Positions 49,254 to 58,465 of a stretch of 64,000 nucleotides of DNA are shown piece by piece (position 1 is the first letter of the stretch; each line of letters starts with the position of its first letter). Made by a program: the position numbers and the translations under genes. The DNA is taken from the NCBI GenBank assembly GCA_963669295.1, contig OY769938.1, forward strand, positions 1,922,001 through 1,986,000, read 5' to 3'. The notes under the pieces were generated by a model, which was not told the origin of the DNA, ran no database searches, and was given only the letters and a program-made list of their open reading frames with translations. This stretch comes from G963669295 sp963669295. GTDB lineage: Bacteria > Bacteroidota > Bacteroidia > Flavobacteriales_D > CALLUQ01.

Positions 49254-50573
49254 CTAGCCGGTAATGGCTTTAACAATATCGTTGCCGTTGGCATATAACA
49301 CCAATGCAATAAGAATAACCATACCTACCATTTGCGCACGTTCTAAAAATTTTGTGCTTGGCTGCTTGCCCGATACCATTTCAAACAACAGGAATAATAC
49401 ATGTCCCCCATCCAATGCCGGTATGGGAAGGATGTTCATGAATGCTAAAATGATAGAAATAAAAGCGGTAAGCATCCAAAATGAATGCCAGTCCCAAACG
49501 GGGGCAAACATACTACCAATAGCACCAAACCCACCCAACTGATTGACCCCTTGTGGCGTAAAAATTAGCTTCAATGAATGCACATAGTCTACCAGAGTGT
49601 TTGTGCCAAACTCAAGGCCTGCAGGAATCGCTTCCAGGAAGCCATATTCTATTTTTTTATACGTTAAAAAGTGTTTTGCCGACTTTTCCATCACCCCAAT
49701 CTGGCCATTTTCATTTGGGGTAACATTAAGGCTCATTAGTGCGCCATTACGATAAAACTGAAGTGTTAACTCCTGGCCTTTATGGGACTTAATTTGGCGC
49801 CTTACATCCAGCCAGTAAAGGGTCGACATGTCGTTAATAGCCACTAAACTATCGCCACTTTGCAAACCGGCATCGTAGGCAGGGTAGCCTTGCAGCACCG
49901 TGTCTACTACATAAGGGTAGCGGAGTTCAAATAAATTTTTGATGCCATTTTCCAACAGCACTTGATCAAAATCTTCTGGAAAAGGAACCACTACTTGTTC
50001 CCCATTTCGGTCAACAGTAATGGTGCGCGCATCGTTGATTAAAATTTCTTTGCTAATAAGACCAAAGTGCTCTGGAACCACACCGCCAACCATTAACACC
50101 TTATCGCCTTCTTGCATGCCATAATCGTACAGCAGTGAATCGCAATGTACACCGTAAGTAGCGTTTTCTACAGGCATGTATTCGCGGCCCCAAACAAACA
50201 ACACCATGATGTAAATAATGTACCCAAGAATGAAGTTCACTACCACCCCACCAAGCATAATGATTAAGCGCTGCCAGGTAGGCTTTGACCGAAACTCCCA
50301 GGGTTCAGGTGGTTTTGCCATTTGCTCTTTGTCCATCGACTCGTCTACCATGCCCGAAATCTTCACGTAACCGCCCAATGGCAGCCACCCAAGGCCATAT
50401 TCCGTTTCGCCTTTCTTTACTTTAAAAAGAGAAAACCAGGGGTTGAAGAAAAGGTAGAATTTCTCTACACGGGTTTTAAAGAGTTTGGCCGGAATAAAAT
50501 GACCCAACTCGTGTAGTGCTATCAAAATTGATAGGCTTAAAACCAACTGTCCTGCTTTGATCCAAAACTCCAT
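49254..50573 (-). CDS. rseP: RIP metalloprotease RseP (site-2 protease, M50)
   Basis: A 439-residue protein from the ATG at 50573; an in-frame TTG two codons upstream was rejected. The zinc motif HELGH (His21, Glu22, His25) is in the first helix. A PDZ region follows (about 200-290, with YPAYDAGLQSGDSLVAIND). The second zinc-site motif NILPIPALDGGH lies near the C-terminus, with four membrane helices overall. The enzyme cleaves membrane proteins such as anti-sigma factors or signal-peptide remnants within the membrane. It lies after dxr with its own promoter, a gene order often seen in Bacteroidota. Confidence 0.93.
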   Translation of the reverse strand: MEFWIKAGQLVLSLSILIALHELGHFIPAKLFKTRVEKFYLFFNPWFSLFKVKKGETEYGLGWLPLGGYVKISGMVDESMDKEQMAKPPEPWEFRSKPTWQRLIIMLGGVVVNFILGYIIYIMVLFVWGREYMPVENATYGVHCDSLLYDYGMQEGDKVLMVGGVVPEHFGLISKEILINDARTITVDRNGEQVVVPFPEDFDQVLLENGIKNLFELRYPYVVDTVLQGYPAYDAGLQSGDSLVAINDMSTLYWLDVRRQIKSHKGQELTLQFYRNGALMSLNVTPNENGQIGVMEKSAKHFLTYKKIEYGFLEAIPAGLEFGTNTLVDYVHSLKLIFTPQGVNQLGGFGAIGSMFAPVWDWHSFWMLTAFISIILAFMNILPIPALDGGHVLFLLFEMVSGKQPSTKFLERAQMVGMVILIALVLYANGNDIVKAITG

Positions 50574-50615
50574 AAACAATTAACTTGGTAGCTATTCCCA
50601 AAACTTTCGGGATGG

Positions 50616-50623
50616 CAAAGATA
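50616..50623 (-). promoter_or_regulatory. Promoter -7 box of rseP
   Basis: TATCTTTG on the minus strand, exact match to TAnnTTTG, 42 bases before the ATG. A TTTG lies 22 bases upstream, slightly too far. Confidence 0.45.
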
Positions 50624-50656
50624 TCATAAAGTTATTTATGTACGGCAAAAGGGGCA

Positions 50657-51814
50657 TTACTTCGTAAGCTCATCTGCCAGAGCACGGGCTTGCTCATCGG
50701 TAGCCACATAATCACTTAGGGTAGGTTGTGCTACAAATAATGCATTCTCCATGCATTGTTCATTGATACGGGCGATGTCTAAAAATCCAATTTTATCAGC
50801 TAAAAAAGCTGCTACGGCAACTTCATTTGCTGCGTTCAAAATGCAAGGCATATTGCCTCCCCTACGCATGGCTTCTCCTGCCAGAAACACGTTGCGAAAT
50901 GTATTTTCGTCTATAGGCTCAAAAGTTAATTGCGGGTAATCCATGAAGTTGAAACGAGGGAACGATGTTTTATAGCGGTTGGGGTAGCTTAGTGCAAATA
51001 AAATGGGCAACTTCATATCGGGCAGCCCCATCTGAGCTTTCATCGATCCATCTTCAAATTGCACCATAGAGTGTACAATCGATTGTGGGTGAACGATCGC
51101 GTCGATTTGTTCAGGGCGCAAGTTAAACAACCACCGCGCCTCAATCATTTCCAGTCCTTTATTCATCATGGTGGCTGAGTCGATGGTAATTTTGGCTCCC
51201 ATTTCCCAGTTGGGGTGCTTCAATGCTTGAGCGCGAGTAACGGAGGCAAGCTCCTCTCTTTGCTTACCGCGAAATGGACCACCGGAAGCCGTGAGGTATA
51301 TTTTTTCAATGGCATTGTGAAACTCACCCACCAGGCATTGAAAAATAGCGGAGTGTTCGGAATCTACTGGATAAATATTTACCCCTTTTCGAAAGGCAGC
51401 AGCAGTTACCAGCTCGCCAGCTACCACCAGGGTTTCTTTATTGGCCAATGCAATGTCTTTTCCTGCTTCAATGGCAGCCAATGTGGGTTTTAACCCGGCA
51501 TAGCCTACCAGTGCAGTAAGCACTACATCAATGTCTTCCATGCCTACCACCTGCTCTAGCGCTTCTGCGCCTGCATAGGTTTTTATGTCGTGCTCCCACA
51601 ACACCTCCGACACCTTTTCATATTGCTCTTCATCGGCAACAACCACTACGTTGGGGCGAAACCGAATGGCTTGCTCAATCAGCAGGTCAGCATTTTTGTT
51701 AGCAGTAATTACTTCCAGCGAAAACTGGTCGCTATGCGCCTCCAGCACCTCAAGGGCTTGTGTTCCTATTGAGCCGGTAGACCCTAATATGGCTACACCT
51801 TTCTTTTGTTCCAT
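50657..51814 (-). CDS. dxr: 1-deoxy-D-xylulose 5-phosphate reductoisomerase
   Basis: A 385-residue enzyme. The NADPH-binding GSTGSIGTQ is at 11-19, followed by ALANKETLVVAGELV, the metal and substrate region PVDSEHSAIFQ, SGGPFRGK, and KLPILFALSYPNR. It converts DXP to MEP, the committed step of the non-mevalonate isoprenoid pathway, in the cytoplasm. The start codon overlaps the GH3 stop by one base (TAATG). Transcribed in the M23-GH3-dxr unit. Confidence 0.96.
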   Translation of the reverse strand: MEQKKGVAILGSTGSIGTQALEVLEAHSDQFSLEVITANKNADLLIEQAIRFRPNVVVVADEEQYEKVSEVLWEHDIKTYAGAEALEQVVGMEDIDVVLTALVGYAGLKPTLAAIEAGKDIALANKETLVVAGELVTAAAFRKGVNIYPVDSEHSAIFQCLVGEFHNAIEKIYLTASGGPFRGKQREELASVTRAQALKHPNWEMGAKITIDSATMMNKGLEMIEARWLFNLRPEQIDAIVHPQSIVHSMVQFEDGSMKAQMGLPDMKLPILFALSYPNRYKTSFPRFNFMDYPQLTFEPIDENTFRNVFLAGEAMRRGGNMPCILNAANEVAVAAFLADKIGFLDIARINEQCMENALFVAQPTLSDYVATDEQARALADELTK

Positions 51815-53313
51815 TACTCCGCAAATTTATCAATTTCATCCGCAATCTTTCGGTCGTTCGAAAGGCGAGGCACTTTGTTTTGTCCCCCCAGCTTACCAAT
51901 GGATTTCATGTATTGGTTGAACCCATCGCGCTGCAGCGCAACGATGTGCAAGGGACTCAGAATATGACCATCTAAAAGGTCTTTGTAATAAATGTTTTTG
52001 GCTTGCAATGCCGTATCTATAGCCAGGGCAAAAGCAGCCATATCTTCGGGTTTTTTGGCAAACTCGATGTACCACTCATGGCGAGGAAGCTGCCCTTCAG
52101 GAGGGTTGACTTGTGGGGCAACAGTAAACTCTATCACTTCTGCGGGGTGAGCTGCTACCGCCACTTGTAGTGCATGCTCTACTTCTTCAGCAATAACGTG
52201 TTCGCCAAAAGCGGAAATGAAGTGTTTGATGCGTCCGGTAACAATAATGCGGTAAGGGTTTTTGGAAACAAACTTTACAGTATCACCAATGTTATAACCC
52301 CAAAGCCCTGCATTGGTGTTGAGAATAATGGCATAATTAACGCCCAGCTCTACGTCTTCCAACGCAATGCGTATAGGGTTTTCTTTACTAAACTCATCCG
52401 CAGGAATAAACTCGTAGAAGATGCCGCCATTTAAAATGAGCAATAATCCCTGCTCTTGTTGCGAATCCTGGAAAGCAATAAACCCCTCTGAAGCAGGGTA
52501 CAATTCAATGCTATCTACCGAGTCACCAATCAATTGTTCGAACCGTTGGCGGTAAGGCTCATAATTCACTCCACCGTATACAAACAGCGAAAAGTTTTTA
52601 AAGATGTCTTTGATGTTTTGGCCTTTGCGATGAGCTTGTAACTGCTCGAAATACACTTGCACCCATGAAGGAATGCCACTAATCAGCCGCATGTCTTCGG
52701 CAATGGTTTCTTGCACAATGGCTGCTACTTTATCCTCCCAATCATCAATGCAGTTAGTGGCAAAAGAAGGCATTCTGTTTTTTTGCAAATAACCGGGCAC
52801 ATGATGGGCAACAATGCCCGAAAGTCGGCCGGTTTTTATGCCCCCTTTTTCGGTAAGTTCCGGACTGCCCTGCAAAAAAATCATCTTGCCGTCTACAAAA
52901 TCGGCCTTGCCCGTTTCAGCAATGTAGCACAACAGTGCATTTTTTGCAGCATCAATGTGGCTGGGCATACTTTCTTTGGTAATAGGAATGTATTTGGCTC
53001 CCGAGGTGGTGCCCGATGTTTTGCTGAGGTAAATAGGACGCCCTTTCCACAGTACATCGTTTTCGCCCGCTATAATTCGCTCTATGTATGGTCGGTGCCC
53101 TTCGTAATCACGAATGGGAACACGCAACTTGAAGTCGTTGTACGAAGTAATTTCATCGAAACCATGCTCCTTGCCAAATGCAGTGTTTTTTGCTCCCTCA
53201 ATCAATTGGGAAAATTGACGCTGCTGTGTTTCGATAGGCTTGCTGCTCCATTTCCTCACCTTTGAGGCTACCCTTTTTGCCAGGGGTTTGCTGAGTGTTG
53301 ATTTAATCTTCAT
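51814..53313 (-). CDS. GH3 family acyl-adenylating/amido synthetase-like protein
   Basis: A 499-residue protein of the GH3 (auxin-responsive promoter) family. The ATP-binding motif is KTSGTTSGAKYIPIT (from 98), followed by LYPASEGFIAFQ and LNTNAGLWGYNIGDTVKF. In plants, GH3 enzymes join amino acids to acyl acids via an acyl-adenylate. The bacterial substrate is unknown. It starts 2 bases after the M23 peptidase stop and overlaps dxr by one base, so the three are translated together. Association with dxr and M23 genes does not reveal the substrate. Confidence 0.92.
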   Translation of the reverse strand: MKIKSTLSKPLAKRVASKVRKWSSKPIETQQRQFSQLIEGAKNTAFGKEHGFDEITSYNDFKLRVPIRDYEGHRPYIERIIAGENDVLWKGRPIYLSKTSGTTSGAKYIPITKESMPSHIDAAKNALLCYIAETGKADFVDGKMIFLQGSPELTEKGGIKTGRLSGIVAHHVPGYLQKNRMPSFATNCIDDWEDKVAAIVQETIAEDMRLISGIPSWVQVYFEQLQAHRKGQNIKDIFKNFSLFVYGGVNYEPYRQRFEQLIGDSVDSIELYPASEGFIAFQDSQQEQGLLLILNGGIFYEFIPADEFSKENPIRIALEDVELGVNYAIILNTNAGLWGYNIGDTVKFVSKNPYRIIVTGRIKHFISAFGEHVIAEEVEHALQVAVAAHPAEVIEFTVAPQVNPPEGQLPRHEWYIEFAKKPEDMAAFALAIDTALQAKNIYYKDLLDGHILSPLHIVALQRDGFNQYMKSIGKLGGQNKVPRLSNDRKIADEIDKFAE

Positions 53314-53315
53314 GC

Positions 53316-54185
53316 CTATTTAAAAACAATTAAATCTTCCGGGTTTAAAGCACGGCCATTGTGCCACAGCTCAAAATGCAAATGAGGCCCATCGGTGAGC
53401 TCACCAGTATCTCCAATAATAGCTACCGAGTCACCGGCCTTTACCCGGTCGCCCACCTGTTTTAGTAGCACAGAGTTGTGTTTATAAATAGAAACAAGGT
53501 TGTTGCTGTGTTGTATGTGCATTACGTAGCCAGCATCCGAAGTCCAGGACGCAAAAATTACCACCCCATCAAGTGTGGCTTTAATGGATTCGTTTTTAGG
53601 AGCAACAATGTCTACTCCCGGGTGGTTGTTTTTAGGATTAAACGAAGCAGTAATGGTACCGCGCAATGGCGTAAAAAAGAACACGCCCGACAAGCGTTTA
53701 TTGGTTTTGTTGGCGGCATTAAACGTAATGTTGTATTGCTCTCCTGTTTCCATTTCTTCACGTAACAAAGAGTCTTCTTTCGAGGCAGCAAAGTCGAGGC
53801 TGCTATATTGTTGGCTATCTTCCCCGGGGCGTTGTACCGAGTCGGAAGGAACATCACCTGCTAAAATAACCTTTAATGTTTCGAGGTAATTGATGGTTTG
53901 TTTTAGTTCTGCTTCCAAAGAGTCGGCACGAAAGGCAGCATACTCTGCATTGGTACGAATATCGTCGGAAGGAAAATCGGGAATGGTTTCGCGCAATGGA
54001 GTATAGGCAATAATAAGGTAAGTGCCGGTAATTAGTACCAACAAAGTAATGCCTACGGCAGAAACAATGTTGAGTGGTGACAGCAAAAATGACCACCGTT
54101 CCTCAAAGTTATCGTTCATGATAACCAGACGGTACTTGTTTTTTAATCGGCGGATGAGCTTTTCCTTTTTCTGCCCTTGCTCCAT
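53316..54185 (-). CDS. M23 family cell-wall endopeptidase
   Basis: A 289-residue protein from the ATG at 54185; the longer frame upstream starts at TTG and was rejected. A cytoplasmic basic N-terminus is followed by one membrane helix (about 35-55), a coiled-coil stretch, and a C-terminal LytM domain. The zinc ligands are His188-xxx-Asp192 (HPGVD) and the HLH of HLHFE (His268, His270). It should cut peptidoglycan cross-links in the periplasm while held in the inner membrane. First gene of the M23-GH3-dxr unit. Confidence 0.92.
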   Translation of the reverse strand: MEQGQKKEKLIRRLKNKYRLVIMNDNFEERWSFLLSPLNIVSAVGITLLVLITGTYLIIAYTPLRETIPDFPSDDIRTNAEYAAFRADSLEAELKQTINYLETLKVILAGDVPSDSVQRPGEDSQQYSSLDFAASKEDSLLREEMETGEQYNITFNAANKTNKRLSGVFFFTPLRGTITASFNPKNNHPGVDIVAPKNESIKATLDGVVIFASWTSDAGYVMHIQHSNNLVSIYKHNSVLLKQVGDRVKAGDSVAIIGDTGELTDGPHLHFELWHNGRALNPEDLIVFK

Positions 54186-54302
54186 TTTTTGGGTTGTATT
54201 CGATAGTAAAGTGGAGCGCAAATATCGCAATTTTAAACAACAGCAAGGATACAACTACCATAATACAGAAGAAAAGAATCGTTATTATTTAGAAAAATAA
54301 AA

Positions 54303-54310
54303 TATTTTTG
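54303..54310 (+). promoter_or_regulatory. Promoter -7 box of sprE
   Basis: TATTTTTG exactly matches TAnnTTTG, 37 bases before the GTG start codon. The -33 box is unclear. Confidence 0.45.
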
Positions 54311-54347
54311 TCCTTTTGCAGTTATTATTAAGCTGTTTAACAAACAC

Positions 54348-57161
54348 GTGACCAGTAAAACAAGCATAAGACCCCTACTTTGGTTGTTCATCGCATCATT
54401 CATTTTGATGGGGGTGGGCTGCTCTACAGAAAAAGATGCATTCCTTAATCGGGCTTACCACAACACCACCGCGCGTTACAATGGTTACTTTAATGCAAAA
54501 GAGAAAGTAAAAGAAGGGCTTGCTTCGCTCAATGGTTCACATCAAGAAGACTACTTAAAGGTATTACCCATCTATATTTATGGCGACGAAGGTGCTGCCA
54601 AAAGCATTGAGTCGCAAATGAAAACGGCCGCCGAAAAGTGCGAGAAAGTTATTTATTGGCACGCCATGCCCAACCCGCGCCACAAAATTAAGCGCAAACA
54701 GAAAGATGGGAATAATTCTACCAAGCTACAGGTAAAATACAACAAGCCAGAATATTGTAAATGGATTGACGACAACTGGCTCTTGATGGGTAAAACCTTC
54801 TTTTACCGCAGAGACTTTGTGAAAGCCAAAGAATTGTTTGAATACGTTTCGCGCGAATACAAGGTCAGTGCATCGCGCTATGAAGCAATGTTATGGTTGG
54901 CGAAAACACACATCGAAAACGAAGATTTTGATGAAGCAGACAAGGTGTTGACCTATTTAAAAGATGAGGCAGAGTTAGACGAAGCAGAAAAGAAAGGCAG
55001 CGATAAGAACGAAAAAGCAAAGTCGAACAAGAAGAAAAAAAGCAAAAAACGCAGAGGGTCTAGCAAAAGAAGAAAGGGCAAGAAAAAGGGAGGCAAGTCA
55101 AAAGGAAGTAAGAAGAAAGACAAAGAGCCAGAGAAGTTTCCAAAGAAAAAACTGCTTGACGATTTAGAAACGGTATATGCCGATTTGTATTTGCGGCAGG
55201 ATAACATTCCAAAAGCCATTGAGCAATTGGAAAAAGCCATTGAAGTTACCCGGAAGAAAAAATTTAGAGCACGGTTAAAGTTTATTCTTGCGCAACTGTA
55301 TCAAAAACAGGAAGACCGTACCAAGGCCTCCACACTTTATGCAGAGGTCATTAAAATGAATCCGCCATACGAAATGGCATTTTACGCCAAAATTAACCGG
55401 GCACTTTCTTACGACACCAATGCCAAGGAAAGCAAAGACATTAAAGCGCAGCTAAAAAAGATGTTGAGAGATCAGAAGAACGTAGAATACTACGATCAGA
55501 TTTACTATGCATTGGCCGACATCGAAATTCGTGAAGGCGATGAACCGCTGGGCATTGATCTGTTGGTAAAATCAACAGAGGTAAGCGTTTCCAACAACCG
55601 ACAAAAAGGACTGTCCTTCTTGCGTTTGGGAGACATCTATTTCGGCAAGAAGAATTATATACTGGCACAGCAATACTACGACAGTACTGCCAGTTTCCTT
55701 CCTCAAGAATATGAAGGTTATGAAGCTGCTTACAACAAAAGCATTACCCTTAACGACCTGGTAAAAAACCTCACCACCATTGCTTTTGAAGACAGCGTAC
55801 AGAAGCTAGCAGCAATGGATTCCGTAGAGCTGGATTTGATGATTGAGAACATCATTCAAAAGGAACGAGAAGAAGAAGAGCAACGCAAACTCGATGAAGA
55901 ATTGAACCGGTTGAATGGTGCTACGGCCAACAATGGACGAAACAATAATAACAACAACTCCGGTGGTGGGTGGTACTTCTACAACCAGCAAACAAGAAGC
56001 TTTGGTTACAATGAATTTAGAAAAGTGTGGGGAAGCAACAGAAAGCTAGCCGACAACTGGAGAAGAAGCGATAAAAGCCAACTGGTAGACTTCAACGAGC
56101 CAGGCGAAGATTCGTTGGATGTGGAAGGGGCAGCAGCCATTGCCGATAAATTTAACAAAGAAGAATACTATAAAAACATTCCATTGACCGACGAAAAGAT
56201 GCGCCTTTCGCATAAGCGGGTAATGGATGCCATTTACGACAACGGCCTTATTTATAAGGAAAAATTAATGGACAATAAAGAAGCCATCGGATCATTCTCA
56301 GGTGTGCTTACACGCTATGAGTTTTGCGAATACACCTTAGCATCTTATTATCAATTATACCGACTGTACCTGGCTGAAGGAAACACCCCGAAATCAGACC
56401 ATTACAAGAACCTAATCCTTAACGACTACCCGAACAGTGAGTATGCGCAAGTAATACGCAACCCAGATTACAAGAAAGAAAACGAGCAAAAGAAGCTCGA
56501 CGACGAAAAAGATTACGCGAACATTTATAAAGCATACCATCACGGACATTATGTAGCGGTATTGTCGAAAAGTAATGAGGTCATTAACAGCGATCAAAAC
56601 AACCATTATTTACCACAATACTATTTCTTAAAAGCCCTGGCCATTGGTGAACAAAACCAACTCGAAAGCTTTGAAGCAGCACTTGATGCTGTGGTGACCA
56701 AATTTCCTGATCATGAGGTTGGCCGAAAGTCGCGCCGCATGCTTGATATCTTGCGCAAAAAGCGATCAGTGGAAAATGCTGCCGAAGCGGGCGGCTTTAT
56801 CTACGACTCCAACATGGAGCATTTTTTCATGATGATTTTCCCGAACAGTGCAGGAAGCATCAATGACGCAAAAGCTAAAATATCGAACTTTAACTCTACT
56901 TACTACAATTCAAGCGGATTAAAAGTATCTAGCAGCTTTATTGATGCCGACAACCAGATGATTTTGGTAAAGCGGTTTAATGATAAAACCGAAGCAGAAG
57001 CTTATTTCAAAGCATTTGTTACCAACCAAAACATCTTAAAAGACTACAATAGTAAGGGGCTGGATTCATTTGTAATTACCACCAAAAACTACTCTACTTT
57101 TTACGTCAACAAAGAGCTAGAGAAATACAAAGCGTTCTTCGCCAAGAACTACTTGAAATAA
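54348..57161 (+). CDS. sprE: T9SS lipoprotein SprE/PorW
   Basis: A 937-residue lipoprotein starting at GTG; there is no upstream ATG in frame, and the next ATG would fall inside the lipobox. The lipobox is LMGVGCS, Cys25. The N-terminal DAFLNRAYHNTTARYNGYFNAKEK is the SprE/PorW signature. TPR units follow, then WYFYNQQTRSFGYNEFRKVWGSNRKLADNWR (about 540-570), also typical. SprE/PorW links to the T9SS core and is required for secretion and gliding. A very Lys-rich insert lies at about 215-267. Its presence fits the many T9SS cargo genes in this window. Confidence 0.92.
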   Translation: MTSKTSIRPLLWLFIASFILMGVGCSTEKDAFLNRAYHNTTARYNGYFNAKEKVKEGLASLNGSHQEDYLKVLPIYIYGDEGAAKSIESQMKTAAEKCEKVIYWHAMPNPRHKIKRKQKDGNNSTKLQVKYNKPEYCKWIDDNWLLMGKTFFYRRDFVKAKELFEYVSREYKVSASRYEAMLWLAKTHIENEDFDEADKVLTYLKDEAELDEAEKKGSDKNEKAKSNKKKKSKKRRGSSKRRKGKKKGGKSKGSKKKDKEPEKFPKKKLLDDLETVYADLYLRQDNIPKAIEQLEKAIEVTRKKKFRARLKFILAQLYQKQEDRTKASTLYAEVIKMNPPYEMAFYAKINRALSYDTNAKESKDIKAQLKKMLRDQKNVEYYDQIYYALADIEIREGDEPLGIDLLVKSTEVSVSNNRQKGLSFLRLGDIYFGKKNYILAQQYYDSTASFLPQEYEGYEAAYNKSITLNDLVKNLTTIAFEDSVQKLAAMDSVELDLMIENIIQKEREEEEQRKLDEELNRLNGATANNGRNNNNNNSGGGWYFYNQQTRSFGYNEFRKVWGSNRKLADNWRRSDKSQLVDFNEPGEDSLDVEGAAAIADKFNKEEYYKNIPLTDEKMRLSHKRVMDAIYDNGLIYKEKLMDNKEAIGSFSGVLTRYEFCEYTLASYYQLYRLYLAEGNTPKSDHYKNLILNDYPNSEYAQVIRNPDYKKENEQKKLDDEKDYANIYKAYHHGHYVAVLSKSNEVINSDQNNHYLPQYYFLKALAIGEQNQLESFEAALDAVVTKFPDHEVGRKSRRMLDILRKKRSVENAAEAGGFIYDSNMEHFFMMIFPNSAGSINDAKAKISNFNSTYYNSSGLKVSSSFIDADNQMILVKRFNDKTEAEAYFKAFVTNQNILKDYNSKGLDSFVITTKNYSTFYVNKELEKYKAFFAKNYLK

Positions 57162-57181
57162 GCCTGTTTCTCAATTTTCCC

Positions 57182-57189
57182 TATATTTG
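57182..57189 (+). promoter_or_regulatory. Promoter -7 box of the bactofilin gene
   Basis: TATATTTG exactly matches TAnnTTTG and lies 21 bases before the ATG at 57211. The -33 box is not clear. Confidence 0.45.
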
Positions 57190-57210
57190 TTGCCTAAATA
57201 AAAGTGTGCT

Positions 57211-57660
57211 ATGTTTAAAAGCAATAACAGTACTACCATGGCAAAAACCAGCGAAATAAACTCACCCGATCAATTGAATAGAATTGTAAAGGGAACAAAA
57301 ATAGAAGGCGACATTCGTTCTGATAGTAACATTAGAATAGATGGTGTACTTAAAGGAACCATTACCACTAAAGGGCGTTTGGTAATTGGGCAAACAGGCT
57401 CCATAGAAGGAGAAGTGGTTTGCAACAATGCCGATATTGAAGGCGTGTTGGTGGGCAAAATTACGGTGAACGAATTGCTTTCACTGAAATCAACAGCGAA
57501 ACTTACTGGAGATATACTAACCAATAAACTGGCCATTGAACCAGGAGCGAACTTCTCAGGTACCTGCAGCATGGGAGGAGTTATCAAAGACCTAAAGCAA
57601 GGCACTGAGCAACCTCAGCCGAAACTTGAGGAGCGCCAGGAGAAGACGGTTACGGCTTAA
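57211..57660 (+). CDS. Bactofilin (polymer-forming cytoskeletal protein)
   Basis: A 149-residue protein with a beta-helix core (about 25-125): KGTKIEGDIRSDSNIRIDGVLKGTITTKGRLVIGQTG, then 'G.i.g.v.cn.adI.G.l.G.i'. The start MFK- is typical for Bacteroidota bactofilins; an internal ATG at 57238 is possible. Bactofilins form filaments that shape cells or place wall enzymes. In other bacteria they pair with M23 peptidases, and one is encoded about 3 kb away. atpZ begins 37 bases after its stop. Confidence 0.9.
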   Translation: MFKSNNSTTMAKTSEINSPDQLNRIVKGTKIEGDIRSDSNIRIDGVLKGTITTKGRLVIGQTGSIEGEVVCNNADIEGVLVGKITVNELLSLKSTAKLTGDILTNKLAIEPGANFSGTCSMGGVIKDLKQGTEQPQPKLEERQEKTVTA

Positions 57661-57697
57661 CCCTTTCCATTTCCGACCGGGTTGTGCTGAACCAACA

Positions 57698-57937
57698 ATG
57701 ATGGAAAACGAGAAAGACAACCCGAAAAACGAGTCGAAGAAAAAATCGATTAACAGTTATGTCAAGTATTCGAGCCTGGGCTTTCAAATGATCGCCATTA
57801 TACTGCTCGGAACCTTTGGCGGAAAGCAACTGGATAAAATGTGGGAGTTGGAGTCGCCTATATTCACAATACTCCTTACTTTTGCGGCACTCATTATGGC
57901 GCTGTTTTACATGTTTAGGCAGCTCCTTAAGAAATAG
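57698..57937 (+). CDS. atpZ: AtpZ/AtpI-type small membrane protein of the ATP synthase operon
   Basis: About 79 residues from the ATG at 57698. A polar N-terminus rich in Lys and Glu is followed by two membrane helices with YSSLGFQMIAIILLGTFGGKQLD and a short loop, the AtpZ pattern. AtpZ/AtpI proteins help assemble the c-ring or provide magnesium. It starts 37 bases after the bactofilin gene and is followed by two other membrane protein genes before atpE. Confidence 0.85.
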   Translation: MMENEKDNPKNESKKKSINSYVKYSSLGFQMIAIILLGTFGGKQLDKMWELESPIFTILLTFAALIMALFYMFRQLLKK

Positions 57938-57939
57938 CA

Positions 57940-58323
57940 ATGAAAGCAGGGCTTAATACATACTTATTAAAACTGTCCATCTTTACTTTGATAATCGGTG
58001 GGGTAGCATTTGCAATCCACTTTTTTTTATTGGAAAGTTATTTTGTATTGTTCCCGGCCATTGTGGCGTACTTCTTTTTGTCTACCCTGGGCATTCATGT
58101 TATGTTGATACGAACCACCGATAAAAAATCAAGTGCCTTTGTAAATACATTCATGGCCACTACCACCCTAAAGTTGTTTATGGCGATGATTATCATCGTA
58201 GCTTACCTGCTAATCGATAAGGAGGGAGCGATTCCTTTTACCCTCACTTTTGCCCCCTTCTATCTCCTTTATACTTCATTTGAAATTATGACCCTAATGA
58301 AGCACTTAAGGTCTGGTGGTTGA
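57940..58323 (+). CDS. Small membrane protein between atpZ and atpB
   Basis: A 127-residue protein with four membrane helices (about 10-30, 35-55, 70-90 and 98-115). Its place, 2 bases after atpZ and before atpB, is where Bacteroidota have an AtpI-like or DUF6168-type protein. A role in c-ring assembly or ATP synthase stability is plausible from position only. Sequence motifs were not enough to assign a family firmly. Confidence 0.7.
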   Translation: MKAGLNTYLLKLSIFTLIIGGVAFAIHFFLLESYFVLFPAIVAYFFLSTLGIHVMLIRTTDKKSSAFVNTFMATTTLKLFMAMIIIVAYLLIDKEGAIPFTLTFAPFYLLYTSFEIMTLMKHLRSGG

Positions 58324-58396
58324 TCGGCCTAAACCCTTGGTTTATACCTCTTAAGCGATTATTAATAGAACATTGTTAAAAAACTAATTGATTCCC

Positions 58397-58427
58397 TTTT
58401 TTTAAAGGCATTAAATACATACTTTTG
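58397..58427 (+). promoter_or_regulatory. Promoter of atpB and downstream genes
   Basis: TTTT (58397-58400), 19 bases, TACTTTTG (58420-58427). The -7 box is exact and the -33 box has one mismatch. It lies 38 bases before the ATG at 58466, in a 142-base gap, so the main atp genes can be transcribed apart from bactofilin and atpZ. Confidence 0.55.
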
Positions 58428-58465
58428 TCCCGATTTTTAGAAGAGCAATCTTTACATTGACGAAA

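Noticed and set aside
52711..53265. A 184-codon open frame antisense to the GH3 gene
   Set aside because: It has no domain or promoter and lies within a clearly real gene.
57626..57697. Longer start for atpZ
   Set aside because: It would start at TTG inside the bactofilin coding region and add an Arg-rich segment unlike the family.
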